A stretch of DNA of 64,000 bases from Phreatobacter sp. (GCF_027532945.1 NZ_JAPZTZ010000004.1:124001-188000), one strand, 5' to 3'; shown: positions 44,986-55,711, counted from the stretch's first letter. Notes: a model not told the origin generated them from the sequence alone. Numbers and translations: made by a program.

Positions 44986-46071
44986 TTGAAAAATCCCAGC
45001 GGGGGCGGCTTCGGGCCGAATAGCGGGCGCAACATTCCCTGGCTTGCTACCGATGACGATGCGGCCGAGGCCGAGATCACCCTCTCCTTCGATGACAACC
45101 GCCTCGCCAGCCGATTGTTCGGCCAGTACGACCAGAACCTCGCCTTCATCGAAAAGCGCCTTGGCATCCGGGCCACCGCCCGCGGCAACCTCGTCAACCT
45201 CGTCGGCTCCGCCGATCCTTGCGAGCAGGGCAAGGTGGTGCTCGAAAATCTCTATGCGCGGCTGAAGAGCGGCCACGACGTCAATCTCGGCGACGTCGAC
45301 GGCGCCATCCGCATGACGACGTCGCAGGGCTCCCTGTTCGAGGCCGACGGCGCGCCGCGCCTCGGCCACGAGGAGATCGTCACGCGCAAGCGCACGGTGC
45401 GCGCCCGCACCCCGGCGCAGGATGCCTATATCCGCGCGCTGAAGCGCCACGAACTGGTGTTCGGCATCGGCCCGGCCGGCACCGGCAAGACCTGGCTTGC
45501 GGTGGCGCAGGCCGTTGCGCTGCTCGACAAGGGCATGGTCGATCGCCTCATCCTCACCCGCCCGGCGGTCGAGGCCGGCGAGCGCCTCGGCTTCCTGCCC
45601 GGCGACATGAAGGAGAAGGTCGATCCCTATCTCCGGCCCATTTATGACGCGCTCTACGATCTGATGGATGCGCCGCGGGTCGAGCGCGGCATGCAGTCCG
45701 GCATGATCGAGATCGCGCCGCTGGCCTTCATGCGCGGCCGCACCCTCACCAATGCCGTCGTCATCCTCGACGAGGCGCAGAACACCACCTCCATGCAGAT
45801 GAAGATGTTCCTCACCCGTCTGGGCGAGAACTCCCGCATGATCATCACCGGCGACCCGACGCAGGTCGACCTGCCGTCGGGCATGAAGTCCGGCCTGTCC
45901 GAGGCCCTCGATCTGCTCGATGGCGTCGAGGGCATCGCCCAGAGCTATTTCAGCGAGGACGACGTGGTCCGTCACGAGCTCGTCGGCCGGATCGTGCGCG
46001 CCTACGAGGCGGCGACCCGGTCGGGCGACCATTCAGCGCCCCACCAGCCGCGCCGCATGCGCGAATCATGA
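44986..46071 (+). CDS. PhoH family ATPase
   Basis: P-loop protein of 361 residues, implicated in RNA metabolism together with YbeY. Walker A is GPAGTGKT at 162-169 and Walker B AVVILDEAQN at about 255-264, with ITGDPTQVDLP following. An N-terminal KH-like region covers about 25-110. The likely start is TTG at 44986, with AAGGA 8 bp upstream; other starts are out of frame. It begins 30 bp after miaB and overlaps ybeY by 4 bp (ATGA). Confidence 0.92.
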   Translation: MKNPSGGGFGPNSGRNIPWLATDDDAAEAEITLSFDDNRLASRLFGQYDQNLAFIEKRLGIRATARGNLVNLVGSADPCEQGKVVLENLYARLKSGHDVNLGDVDGAIRMTTSQGSLFEADGAPRLGHEEIVTRKRTVRARTPAQDAYIRALKRHELVFGIGPAGTGKTWLAVAQAVALLDKGMVDRLILTRPAVEAGERLGFLPGDMKEKVDPYLRPIYDALYDLMDAPRVERGMQSGMIEIAPLAFMRGRTLTNAVVILDEAQNTTSMQMKMFLTRLGENSRMIITGDPTQVDLPSGMKSGLSEALDLLDGVEGIAQSYFSEDDVVRHELVGRIVRAYEAATRSGDHSAPHQPRRMRES

Positions 46072-46583
46072 CCCTCGGGCAGGCAGACGCCGCGCCGATC
46101 GAGACGGACATCGCGGTTCTCTCCGACCTCTGGGACAGGCTCCCCGAGGCCGAGGCGGTGGCGCGTCGCGCGGTCGCCGCCGTGGCCGCGCGCGCCGACA
46201 TCCGGCTGCCGCCCGACGCCGAACTGTCGCTGGCGCTCGCCGACGACGCGATGGTGCGAAATCTCAACCGCGACTATCGCGCCAAGGACAAGCCGACCAA
46301 CGTCCTGTCCTTCCCCGCACCCCACGGCGCGCTGCTCGGCGATGTCATCATTGCGTGGGAAACCCTGCTCCGCGAGGCCGAGGAGGAGGGCATCACGCCC
46401 GCCGATCATCTCGCGCACTTGACGATCCATGGCCTCTTGCATCTTTTGGGCTATGATCACGAGACCGAAGCCGAGGCCGTGGCGATGGAAGCGCTGGAGA
46501 CAGCCATCCTCGCCTCTCTCGGCATCAAGGATCCCCACGCGGCCGGGCGCATGACGCCCGATGGAACCGATGCCCGACCCTAG
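46068..46583 (+). CDS. ybeY: Endoribonuclease YbeY
   Basis: Single-strand endoribonuclease for 16S rRNA 3' processing and 70S quality control. The 171-residue protein has the Zn signature HLTIHGLLHLLGYDHE and the earlier RDYRAKDKPTNVLSFP. The ATG overlaps the phoH stop (ATGA), and the 3' end overlaps the next gene by 23 bp, so the three are translationally linked. Confidence 0.95.
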   Translation: MTLGQADAAPIETDIAVLSDLWDRLPEAEAVARRAVAAVAARADIRLPPDAELSLALADDAMVRNLNRDYRAKDKPTNVLSFPAPHGALLGDVIIAWETLLREAEEEGITPADHLAHLTIHGLLHLLGYDHETEAEAVAMEALETAILASLGIKDPHAAGRMTPDGTDARP

Positions 46584-47916
46584 CGACAGTCGATACCGAA
46601 CCACCGCGGCAGAGGCCGCCACGACCCCCATATCGCCGACCGAGGCGACGCCGGAAGGCCCAAGAGCCGAACGCGGGCCCGACCGTCACGAGCGCTGGAT
46701 CGACCGGCTGCTCGGACGGCTCCGGTTGCGCTCGTCCACCTCCGCCCGCCAGAACCTCGAGGACGTGCTCGAGGACAATGCCCCCGCCGCCGCCGGCTTT
46801 ACGCCGGAGGAGCGGTCCATGCTCCGCAACATCCTCGATCTGCGCGAAAGCCGGGTGAACGACCTCGCCCAGCCGCGCGCCGACATCATGGCGGTGCAGA
46901 AGGACATCTCGCTGGCCGCCCTCATGCAGGCCTTCGAGGATGCCGGCCACACCCGCCTCATCGTCTTCGACGACACGCTCGACGATCCCGTGGGCATGGT
47001 CCACATCAAGGATCTGGTGAAGCATCTTTTCGCCGAGGCGAAAAAGGCGACCCGCAAGCGTCGTCCCCGGGCGAAGGTCGCCGAGGCGCCCGACGCTTCC
47101 GCCAGCAAGCCTGACGCCGCCAAGGTTGACGCCCCGAAGGTCAATGGCGGCCTCGACCTCGGCGCGGTCGACTTGTCGGTGCCGCTGGCCGCGACCCGCC
47201 TCATCCGCCCGATCCTCTTCGTCCCCCCCTCCATGCCGGCCATCGACCTCCTGGCGCGGATGCAGGCGACGCGCATCCAGCTCGCCCTTGTCATCGACGA
47301 ATATGGCGGCACCGACGGCCTCATCGCGATGGAGGACATCGTCGAGAGCATCGTCGGCGACATCGAGGACGAGCACGACGTCGACGACGGCAAGACCGTC
47401 GCCCAGACCGCCGATGGCGCCTATGTCGCCGATGCCCGGGCACGCCTCGAGGAGGTGCGTGAGGTGGTGGGCCCCGATTTCGACCCCGGTGCCGAGGTGA
47501 GCGAGGAGGTCGACACGCTCGGCGGCTATCTCACTGTCCTTGCCGGCCACGTGCCGGTTCGCGGCGAGTTGCTCGCAGGCCCCGCCGAGCTCGAATTCGA
47601 GATCATCGACGCCGATCCGCGCCGCGTGAAGCGGGTGAAGATCACCCGCGGCCGTGGCCTCATCAGCCGGCCGGCGCCGGTGCGCGGCCGTCGCCGCGAC
47701 GAGGAGGATCAGGCCGCCGCGGCGGCTCTCGCCTCCGATCCGGCGCCCGCAGCCGGCCCCGCCGCCGCCATGGCGGCACGGTCCGCGGCAGCGCCCACGG
47801 ATATGCCGGCTGCGGCCGGCGGTCCGCCGGACGCGCCGCAAGCCTTACCGTCGCCGGCTACCCAGTCCCAGCGCCCCGCGCCCGCCAAACCACCCGGCTC
47901 CGAGGCCGGCGCTTGA
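46561..47916 (+). CDS. CBS-domain hemolysin/CorC-like protein
   Basis: A 451-residue cytoplasmic protein of the CorC/TlyC group without the DUF21 membrane domain. A paired CBS region spans about 95-275 (NDLAQPRADIMAVQKDISL, LALVIDEYGGTDGLIAMED), with a low-complexity basic/Ala loop at about 160-195 inserted between the two CBS units. A CorC_HlyC transporter-associated domain follows (VDTLGGYLTVLAGHVP), then an Ala/Pro-rich tail of about 90 residues. Mg or Co efflux and outer-membrane acylation links are reported for relatives. It precedes lnt by 81 bp. Confidence 0.88.
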   Translation: MEPMPDPSDSRYRTTAAEAATTPISPTEATPEGPRAERGPDRHERWIDRLLGRLRLRSSTSARQNLEDVLEDNAPAAAGFTPEERSMLRNILDLRESRVNDLAQPRADIMAVQKDISLAALMQAFEDAGHTRLIVFDDTLDDPVGMVHIKDLVKHLFAEAKKATRKRRPRAKVAEAPDASASKPDAAKVDAPKVNGGLDLGAVDLSVPLAATRLIRPILFVPPSMPAIDLLARMQATRIQLALVIDEYGGTDGLIAMEDIVESIVGDIEDEHDVDDGKTVAQTADGAYVADARARLEEVREVVGPDFDPGAEVSEEVDTLGGYLTVLAGHVPVRGELLAGPAELEFEIIDADPRRVKRVKITRGRGLISRPAPVRGRRRDEEDQAAAAALASDPAPAAGPAAAMAARSAAAPTDMPAAAGGPPDAPQALPSPATQSQRPAPAKPPGSEAGA

Positions 47917-47997
47917 CCGGCGGGCGGGCCTGCCCGACACGGGGGCCATGACGACAGCGCTCCGCGATTCGGCCGGCCCGGCGCCGGGCCTTGCCCG

Positions 47998-49611
47998 GTG
48001 ACGGCCGCCGCCCTCGCGCGGGCCGTGATCCTCGTCTGGGGATGGCGGCGCACCGCCCTGGCCTTCGGCGCGGGCGCTCTCGCCGCCTTCGCCATGCCGC
48101 CCTTCGGCGCCTTTCCCGTTCTCGCCATCAGCCTGCCGGTCCTCGTCTGGCTGGTGGATGGGGCGGCTGCCGCCGGCGGTGGCTGGCGCACGCTGTTTGC
48201 CGCGGCACGCACCGGCTGGTGGTTCGGCTTCGGCTACCACCTCGCGGGATTGTGGTGGATTGGCGCTGCCTTCCTCGTCGAGGCAGACCGCTTCGCCTGG
48301 CTGCTGCCTGTGGCGGTGACGTTGCTGCCGGCCGGCCTCGCGCTCTTCACCGCCATCGGTACGCTCGTCGCCCGGCTCCTGTGGCGGCCGGGAGCCCGCC
48401 GCATCCTGGCGCTCGCCTTCGGCCTCACCATCGCCGAACTGCTGCGCGGCACGGTGCTCACCGGCTTTCCCTGGAACCTCTACGGCTATGCACTGACCCA
48501 ATATCCCTGGCTCGCTCAAGGGGCGGCCTATGTCGGGGTCTACGGCCTCACCCTGCTGACCGTCATCCTCTTCGCCAGCCCGGCGGTCCTTGGCGACGAG
48601 GACCTGTCACCGACCCGCCGCTTCGCTGTCCCGGCTGGCGCCGTGCTCTCGCTCATGTGCCTGGCGCTGGTCGGCGGCTGGCGCCTGTCGGGCGCCGAGA
48701 CCGGCACGGTTCCGGGCGTCAAGCTGCGCATCGTCCAGCCCGACATTCCCCAGGACCAGCGCTTCCGTCCGGAGGCGCGCGACGAGATCCTCGCGCGCTA
48801 CGCCCAGCTCTCCGACAAGCCGACCTCACCGGAGCGCTCAGGCATCCGCGATGTCACCCATGTCATCTGGCCGGAATCGGCCTTCCCCTTCTTCCTCATC
48901 TGGGACCGCGAGGCGCTGGCCAGGATCGCCGACCTCGTGCCTCCCGGCGTCACCCTCATCACCGGCGCCGCCCGCCCCGAGGAGCCGTTGCCCGGTCGCC
49001 GTGAGCCGCGGGTCTTCAACTCCGCCTATGTGATCGATCACGAGGGCACGATCAGCCAGACCTATGACAAGGTGCACCTCGTGCCCTTCGGCGAGTACCT
49101 GCCGTTCCAGGACCAGCTGGAGGCCATGGGGCTCGAAGCGCTGACCCGGCAGCGTGGCGGCTTCTCCGCAGGCGACCGCCGCCGCACCCTACCCATTCCC
49201 GCCGCGCCGCCGGCGGGCATCCTGATCTGCTACGAGGTGGTCTTCCCCGGTGCGGTCACCGCGGCCGACCGCCGGCCGCAATGGCTCATCAACGTCACCA
49301 ACGACGCCTGGTTCGGGATGACGCCCGGCCCCTACCAGCACCTGCACCAGACGGCTGTTCGCGCGCTGGAGGAGGGACTGCCCATGGTGCGCGCCGCCAA
49401 TAACGGCGTCTCCGCGGTCATCGATCCTTATGGCCGGATCCTCCGTTCGCTGCCGCTCGGCGCTCGTGACGTGCTTGATTCGGACCTGCCCCGCGCCCTG
49501 CCTCCCACCGTGTTTTCCCGCGCTGGTCACGTGCCTCTGGCGGTTGTACTTGGCGGTATTCTGATGATCCTGCTCCGTAAGGGAAGGCAGCGCATCATAC
49601 AATCCACATGA
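47998..49611 (+). CDS. lnt: Apolipoprotein N-acyltransferase
   Basis: Inner-membrane enzyme that N-acylates lipoproteins, the last maturation step. The 537-residue protein has several membrane helices in 15-215 and a nitrilase-like periplasmic domain with the catalytic triad: Glu in VIWPESAFPF, Lys in YDKVHLVPFGEYLPF and Cys in ILICYEVVFPG. The GTG at 47998 is used; it lies 81 bp after the CBS gene. A further membrane helix closes the C-terminus. Confidence 0.95.
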   Translation: MTAAALARAVILVWGWRRTALAFGAGALAAFAMPPFGAFPVLAISLPVLVWLVDGAAAAGGGWRTLFAAARTGWWFGFGYHLAGLWWIGAAFLVEADRFAWLLPVAVTLLPAGLALFTAIGTLVARLLWRPGARRILALAFGLTIAELLRGTVLTGFPWNLYGYALTQYPWLAQGAAYVGVYGLTLLTVILFASPAVLGDEDLSPTRRFAVPAGAVLSLMCLALVGGWRLSGAETGTVPGVKLRIVQPDIPQDQRFRPEARDEILARYAQLSDKPTSPERSGIRDVTHVIWPESAFPFFLIWDREALARIADLVPPGVTLITGAARPEEPLPGRREPRVFNSAYVIDHEGTISQTYDKVHLVPFGEYLPFQDQLEAMGLEALTRQRGGFSAGDRRRTLPIPAAPPAGILICYEVVFPGAVTAADRRPQWLINVTNDAWFGMTPGPYQHLHQTAVRALEEGLPMVRAANNGVSAVIDPYGRILRSLPLGARDVLDSDLPRALPPTVFSRAGHVPLAVVLGGILMILLRKGRQRIIQST

Positions 49612-49719
49612 CGGGTATCGGGTTGTGGTAATTTACTTGTAACGATCTGGACAATTGGCCATAAGCAAAAAACCCTGATGCGGATCCCCGTGGTTGGTGC
49701 GGCCAATCATGAGTGCTAA

Positions 49720-49731
49720 GGTTGTACAACC
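49720..49731. promoter_or_regulatory. Perfect 12-bp palindrome upstream of the XRE regulator
   Basis: GGTTGTACAACC lies 82 bp upstream of the XRE-family start and is an exact palindrome. It could be the regulator's own operator. Only symmetry supports this. Confidence 0.4.
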
Positions 49732-49813
49732 GCATGCGTGATCGTGGGCGGTGAGCCTGGGGAGGCTGCTGGGTGGGTCAACTGAGGACGTGCCGAGGCA
49801 CGGAGAAGCGCTG

Positions 49814-50233
49814 ATGGTTGTCAAGAAAACCCCGAATCCCATCGACAAACACGTCGGCAGCCGCGTCCGAATGCGTCGTATGATGCTCGGCATGAGCCAG
49901 GAAAAGCTCGGTGAGCGCCTCGGTCTGACCTTCCAGCAGGTCCAGAAATACGAAAAGGGCACCAACCGCATCGGCGCCAGCCGGTTGCAACAGATCGGTG
50001 CCATCCTCTCGGTTCCCGTGTCCTTCTTCTTCGAGGGTGCTCCCTCCGGCGAGCCGGCTCCCGAGGGCGGTTTCTCCGACGTCAGCGCTGCCTCCTACGT
50101 CGCCGATTTCCTCTCGACCAGCGAAGGCCTCGCCCTCAACCGCGCCTTCATCCGGATCAAGAACCCCAAGATCCGCCGCAAGATCGTCGATCTGGTCTCC
50201 TCCATCGCCGGCGACGACGACGAGCCCGCCTGA
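49814..50233 (+). CDS. XRE family transcriptional regulator
   Basis: A 139-residue DNA-binding protein with an N-terminal helix-turn-helix (RVRMRRMMLGMSQEKLGERL, LTFQQVQKYEKGTNRIGASRL) and a short C-terminal domain. The type is regularly found just before metK in alphaproteobacteria, so a role in methionine/SAM or cell-cycle control has been suggested, without proof here. The start MVVKKTPNPIDKHVG at 49814 fits the family; the frame is open to 49751. A perfect palindrome lies upstream. Confidence 0.88.
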   Translation: MVVKKTPNPIDKHVGSRVRMRRMMLGMSQEKLGERLGLTFQQVQKYEKGTNRIGASRLQQIGAILSVPVSFFFEGAPSGEPAPEGGFSDVSAASYVADFLSTSEGLALNRAFIRIKNPKIRRKIVDLVSSIAGDDDEPA

Positions 50234-50490
50234 TCCCCCTCAAATCCTGCGCCAGATCGCCTCGCCGCGTTCTTTTTTGCGAACGAACCGGTCTTTTTGC
50301 CAGTTTCGGACTTGACCGAAGAACGCGCTATTGCCAGAACCTCGGCCGCTTGGGCGTCGGGAAAGCGCGCGTCCCCGGCGGCCGCGCGCCCTGACGGTGC
50401 GCGGATGTTCAAATCCGGTTCATGGAGCCGTCGTTAGCGACGATCCGCGTCCCGCGATCCCCGTGGGCTTCTGTTTCTGGAGGACGGTTC
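50234..50490 (+). promoter_or_regulatory. metK leader region, no recognised riboswitch
   Basis: A 257-bp gap between the XRE gene and metK. It contains a TTCGG/CCGAA inverted repeat around ACTTGA (about 50304-50320), GC-rich stems near 50360-50400, and a GGAGGACGG ribosome site ahead of the GTG. I looked for SAM-II and SAM/SAH riboswitch cores and did not find either. Confidence 0.4.
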
Positions 50491-51756
<1,266 letters not shown>

Positions 51757-51782
51757 GGCGACGCGCTCCTGACGGAATAGGG

Positions 51783-51812
51783 AAGGGGGCCTCGGGCCCC
51801 CTTTCTGCTTTC
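51783..51812 (+). terminator. Rho-independent terminator of metK
   Basis: GGGGGCC (51785-51791) pairs with GGCCCCC (51795-51801) around TCG, followed by TTTCTGCTTT. Confidence 0.8.
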
Positions 51813-51818
51813 CGGGCC

Positions 51819-52358
51819 TTAGTCGGGTGAGGCTCCGTCCAGCACCGCACAGGTGCGCCGCGGCGCCGCCGCGAGCTCGAGCGTGCTGTCGGCGGGACCG
51901 AAGGGCAGCACCACCACCCGCGAGACCGCTTCGCCGAGGGGCGTGACCTTGAGGCTGGAGCCTATCGACAGGCGGGCGCTGCGCGTGCCTTCGCCGAGCG
52001 TGACGGTGGTGTCGCCGGCCTCTTCCGCGCTTCCCGGCGTCAGGAAGCCCATGCAGCCAGCGCCGTTCGGCAGCGGATCAACGCAGGTTGCGCGGTAGCC
52101 GAAGATGCCCGGACGATCGGTCCGGGTCAGCACCACCATGATCTCCGCCACAGCGGGATCGCCGGGCTTCAGCGGGGCGGCCCGCACGACTTCGAGCGTC
52201 AGCGATCGCACCGTCTGGTCCGGGCGCGCGCGCAGCTCGGTGGCGGTAAACTGGCGGGAAAAGCAGGCGCCACCGCCGTCGCGAACGAGGTCGGTCAGCG
52301 GGTCGGCCCGGGCCGGCAGGGCCAGGACCAGAAGGGCGAGAGCGATGGCGCGGGTCAC
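51819..52358 (-). CDS. Secreted protein of unknown function
   Basis: A 179-residue protein with a signal peptide (MTRAIALALLVLALPARA). The mature part has four cysteines (GACFSRQ, ATCVDPLPNGAGC, RTCAVL) and beta-rich segments. It lies opposite in direction between metK and trmB, interrupting the usual metK-trmB pair. No family is recognised. Confidence 0.65.
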   Translation of the reverse strand: MTRAIALALLVLALPARADPLTDLVRDGGGACFSRQFTATELRARPDQTVRSLTLEVVRAAPLKPGDPAVAEIMVVLTRTDRPGIFGYRATCVDPLPNGAGCMGFLTPGSAEEAGDTTVTLGEGTRSARLSIGSSLKVTPLGEAVSRVVVLPFGPADSTLELAAAPRRTCAVLDGASPD

Positions 52359-52540
52359 GATGGAGCCCCTTGCGGGTGAATGTTGACGCCATCATCCAGG
52401 ACCTGCGTTGCGGCTCCATGCTGCGGCGCAACATGAATCGCTGCAAACGCTTCCACCTTCGTGTCCGCCGGGGCTTGCCAAGGGACCGACTTGCACCGAT
52501 GAAGTGCGCCCGCATCGCGGGGCGATGAGCCGAGACCTTG

Positions 52541-53254
52541 ATGACCGACGAGACCATGACCGACGACAAGCGCCTCGCGGGGCAAGGCTCCTTCTTCGGC
52601 CGGCGCAAGGGCAAGGCGCTGCGCCCGCACCAGGCCGACCTGTTCGAAACGCTCCTGCCGCGCCTGCGGGTCGATCCCTCGCGCCCCTGCGACCTCGCTG
52701 GACTCTTTCCCCGCCCGCTCGACGGCTATGTGCTGGAGATCGGCTTCGGCGGCGGCGAGCACCTGGTGCGCGAGGCGACGGCCCATCCCCATCTCGGTTT
52801 CGTCGGCGTCGAACCCTTCATCAACGGCATGGCCAAGATGCTGGCCGAGATCGAGCGGCAGGCGATCGACAATGTCCGCCTGCACACCGAGGATGCCGGC
52901 GTCCTCCTGCCCTGGTTCCCGAACACCAGCCTCGACCTCGTCTACCTGCTCTATCCCGATCCCTGGCCAAAGACGCGCCACCACAAGCGCCGTTTCGTCT
53001 CCGACGAGACGGTCGCCCAGTTCGCCCGCATCCTGAAGCCGGGGGCGGAGTTCCGCTTCGCCAGCGACATCGACCACTATTCCGCCTGGACGCTGGAGCG
53101 GCTGCTGCGCTCGCCCCACTTCACCTTCTCGGCCAGAAGCGCGAGCGACTGGACGACGCCCTGGCCGAACTGGCAGTCCACCCGCTACGAGGCCAAGGCG
53201 CTGCGCGAGGGCCGCAAGCCCTGCTACCTGACCTTCCGCCGCAACGATCCTTGA
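52541..53254 (+). CDS. trmB: tRNA (guanine-N7-)-methyltransferase
   Basis: Forms m7G46 in tRNA. The 237-residue protein has the N-terminal FFGRRKGKALRPHQ, SAM motif LEIGFGGGEHLV, the FVGVEPF segment, and the TrmB signature YLLYPDPWPKTRHHKRRF. Asp and Thr residues of the active-site loop are kept. Starts at 52541 or 52556 are both possible. Position after metK is the usual alphaproteobacterial arrangement. Confidence 0.95.
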   Translation: MTDETMTDDKRLAGQGSFFGRRKGKALRPHQADLFETLLPRLRVDPSRPCDLAGLFPRPLDGYVLEIGFGGGEHLVREATAHPHLGFVGVEPFINGMAKMLAEIERQAIDNVRLHTEDAGVLLPWFPNTSLDLVYLLYPDPWPKTRHHKRRFVSDETVAQFARILKPGAEFRFASDIDHYSAWTLERLLRSPHFTFSARSASDWTTPWPNWQSTRYEAKALREGRKPCYLTFRRNDP

Positions 53255-53337
53255 GGCGCAGCGCAGGCCTGCACCGCGGGGCTTGCGGCGCCGTGAGGGC
53301 AGGCTAGCCTTTCGGCTTCGGATCCCGGAGCCGCCCC

Positions 53338-54510
53338 ATGCCCGTCATCGACCGCATCGCCGCCTATCACGACGAGATGACCGCCTGGCGGCGCGACTTC
53401 CACGCCCATCCCGAAATCGGCTTCGAGGAGGTGCGCACCTCCGGCATCGTCGCCGAGAAGCTGGAATCCTGGGGCATCGAGGTCCACCGCGGCTTCGGCA
53501 AGACCGGCATCATGGGCGTGATCCATGGCCGGCCCGGCAACCGCAAGATCGGGCTGCGCGCCGACATGGACGCCCTGCCCATGCCGGAGCTGAACGACAT
53601 CCCCCACAAGAGCACCTATGAGAACCGCATGCATGCCTGCGGCCATGACGGCCACACGACCATGCTGCTGGGCGCGGCGCGCTACCTCGCCGAGACCCGC
53701 AACTTCTCCGGGACGGTGCATCTCATCTTCCAGCCGGCGGAGGAGGGGCTCACCGGCGCTGCCGAGATGCTGCGCGACGGGCTCTTCGAGAAATTCCCCT
53801 GCGACCAGGTCTACGGCATCCACAACGCCCCGCAGCTGCCGCTGGGCACCGCGGCGATCAGGCCCGGCACGGTGCTGGCGGCGGTCGACTATTTCGACAT
53901 CACCCTGAAGGGCCGTTCGTCCCACGCCGCCGAGCCGCACCGCGGCATCGACCCCTTGCCCTGCGCGGTGCAGATCTATACGGCGCTGCAGAGCCTCGTC
54001 AGCCGCCGCATGGACCCGCATGACACGGTCGTCCTCTCCATCGGCAAGTTCATCGCCGGCACCTCTCAGATCGTCATCCCCGAGACGGTGACGATGTCCG
54101 GCACGATCCGCACCCTCAAGCCCGCCACCCGCAAGGCCATGGACGAGCTCTTCCACCAGACGCTGGAGGGGCTCTGCGCCGCCCATGGCATCGAACTGAC
54201 GCTCGACTACCGCCGCTCCTACCCGCCGACCATCAACACCGCCGAGGAGGCCTCGGCCTTCGAACAGGCGGCGCGTGATGTGGTCGGTGACGACCTCATC
54301 AAGGTTGACCTGCCCTCGCTCACCGCCGGCGAGGACTTCGCCTACTACCTGGAAAAGGCCCCGGGCGCCTTCATGCTGCTGGGTCAGTCCTCCCCCGAGC
54401 ATGGCTCGGTGCCGGTCCACAACGGCCGCTACGACTTCAACGATGCGCTGCTTCCCATCGGCGCGAGCTGCTTCGCGCGGCTGGTGGAGCAGCAGCTGTC
54501 GGGGGTGTGA
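53338..54510 (+). CDS. M20 family amidohydrolase (hippurate hydrolase-like)
   Basis: Metal-dependent peptidase/amidohydrolase of 390 residues in the M20D group, acting on N-acyl amino acids, amino-acid conjugates or hippurate. The metal site has the Cys ligand in MHACGHDGHTTMLLGA, the catalytic Glu pair in FQPAEEGLTGA, His in GIHNAPQLP and LTAGEDFAYYLEKAPGAFMLLG near the C-terminus. The dimerisation domain lies at about 180-295. It converges with the dCTP deaminase gene. The substrate is open. Confidence 0.9.
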   Translation: MPVIDRIAAYHDEMTAWRRDFHAHPEIGFEEVRTSGIVAEKLESWGIEVHRGFGKTGIMGVIHGRPGNRKIGLRADMDALPMPELNDIPHKSTYENRMHACGHDGHTTMLLGAARYLAETRNFSGTVHLIFQPAEEGLTGAAEMLRDGLFEKFPCDQVYGIHNAPQLPLGTAAIRPGTVLAAVDYFDITLKGRSSHAAEPHRGIDPLPCAVQIYTALQSLVSRRMDPHDTVVLSIGKFIAGTSQIVIPETVTMSGTIRTLKPATRKAMDELFHQTLEGLCAAHGIELTLDYRRSYPPTINTAEEASAFEQAARDVVGDDLIKVDLPSLTAGEDFAYYLEKAPGAFMLLGQSSPEHGSVPVHNGRYDFNDALLPIGASCFARLVEQQLSGV

Positions 54511-54532
54511 GGGGCCTTGGGACGCGCCGCCC

Positions 54533-55627
54533 TTACCGGAAGTGCTTGGACAGCTTCAGGCCCTGCGCCTGGTAGTTCGAGCCGACCTGCCCGTAGAGGC
54601 TCCGCGGCCGCTCGGTCATCCGCTCATAGACGAGCCGCGCCACGATCTGCCCGTGTTCGAGGATGAAGGGCACCTCGCGCGAACGCACCTCCAGCACCGC
54701 GCGCGCGCCCTTGCCGCCCGCCGCCACATGGCCGAAGCCCGGATCGAAGAAGCCGGCATAGTGGGCGCGGAACTCGCCCACCAGCGGGTCGAAGGGCAGC
54801 ATCTCCGCCGCATAGTCCGGCGGCACCACCACCGCCTCCTTTGAGGCGAGGATGTAGAACTCGTCGGGGTCGAGGATCATCTCGCCCTTGCCGCGCTCCT
54901 GGATCGGCTCCCAGAAATCCAGCACGTCGTGTGCCGCCTTCTTGTCCACGTCGATGACGCTGGAATGGCGCTTGGCGCGGTAGCCGAGGAGCCCGCCCCA
55001 GGCTTCGCCCATGAGGTCGATGGACACCGCGATGCCGACCGGGCCGACCATCGGCGTGCCGGTGTCGACGAGGCGCTCGGTCTCCTGCAACCCGTTGATC
55101 TCATCCAGCGTCAGCTCCGCCCGGCCGCGCCGGAAGCGGATCTGCGACAGGCGGGAGCCGGTGCGGACCAGGACGGGGAAGGTCTGCGGCGAGATTTCGA
55201 GAAAGAGCGGCCCCTCGTAGTCGGCCGGGATCGTGTCGAAGGCCTGGGCCCGGTCGAGGATGACGCGGGTGAAGACGTCGAGCCGGCCGGTCGAGCTCTT
55301 CGGATTGGCGGTGGCGGAAATGCCACCCCGCAGCGCCAGGCCCTCCATCAGCTCGACAAGATAGACGCAGCCCGTCTCCAGGACCGCGCCGCGGGTGAGG
55401 TCGATCTCGTGCAGCGCCAGGGACTGCAGCCGGTCCACCACGGTGGTGGACGGCCCGGGCAGGAAGCTGGCGCGGATGCGGAAAGCGCGGGTGCCGAGGC
55501 GCAGGTCGAGCGAGGCCGGCTGCACCTGGTCGGCGTCGAGCCCGCGGGCAATGCGGATCTGGCCGCGCGCCACCAGGTCCTCGATGGCCTGCGCCGGCAG
55601 GATGCCTTGAATGGTTTCGTCCACCAT
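54533..55627 (-). CDS. dcd: 2'-deoxycytidine 5'-triphosphate deaminase, long two-domain form
   Basis: Deaminates dCTP to dUTP for thymidylate supply. The 364-residue length is nearly twice that of E. coli Dcd; two dUTPase-fold repeats are visible, one around QPASLDLRLGTRAFRI and ATANPKSSTGRLDVFTRV, the other around AHYAGFFDPGFGHV and REVPFILEHGQIVARLVYE. This long form is common in Hyphomicrobiales. The ATG at 55627 is favoured; upstream extension lacks a ribosome site. It is divergent from metZ. Confidence 0.88.
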   Translation of the reverse strand: MVDETIQGILPAQAIEDLVARGQIRIARGLDADQVQPASLDLRLGTRAFRIRASFLPGPSTTVVDRLQSLALHEIDLTRGAVLETGCVYLVELMEGLALRGGISATANPKSSTGRLDVFTRVILDRAQAFDTIPADYEGPLFLEISPQTFPVLVRTGSRLSQIRFRRGRAELTLDEINGLQETERLVDTGTPMVGPVGIAVSIDLMGEAWGGLLGYRAKRHSSVIDVDKKAAHDVLDFWEPIQERGKGEMILDPDEFYILASKEAVVVPPDYAAEMLPFDPLVGEFRAHYAGFFDPGFGHVAAGGKGARAVLEVRSREVPFILEHGQIVARLVYERMTERPRSLYGQVGSNYQAQGLKLSKHFR

Positions 55628-55711
55628 CGTCCCAACTCCGACGAACAAACCGTTCGTCAAAACGAACAAAACGCTTGACGCTCTCTCCCGGCCGCCCTAG
55701 GACCCTTGCCC

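Noticed and set aside
50234-50490. SAM-II or SAM/SAH riboswitch ahead of metK
   Set aside because: No conserved aptamer core could be found on reading the region.
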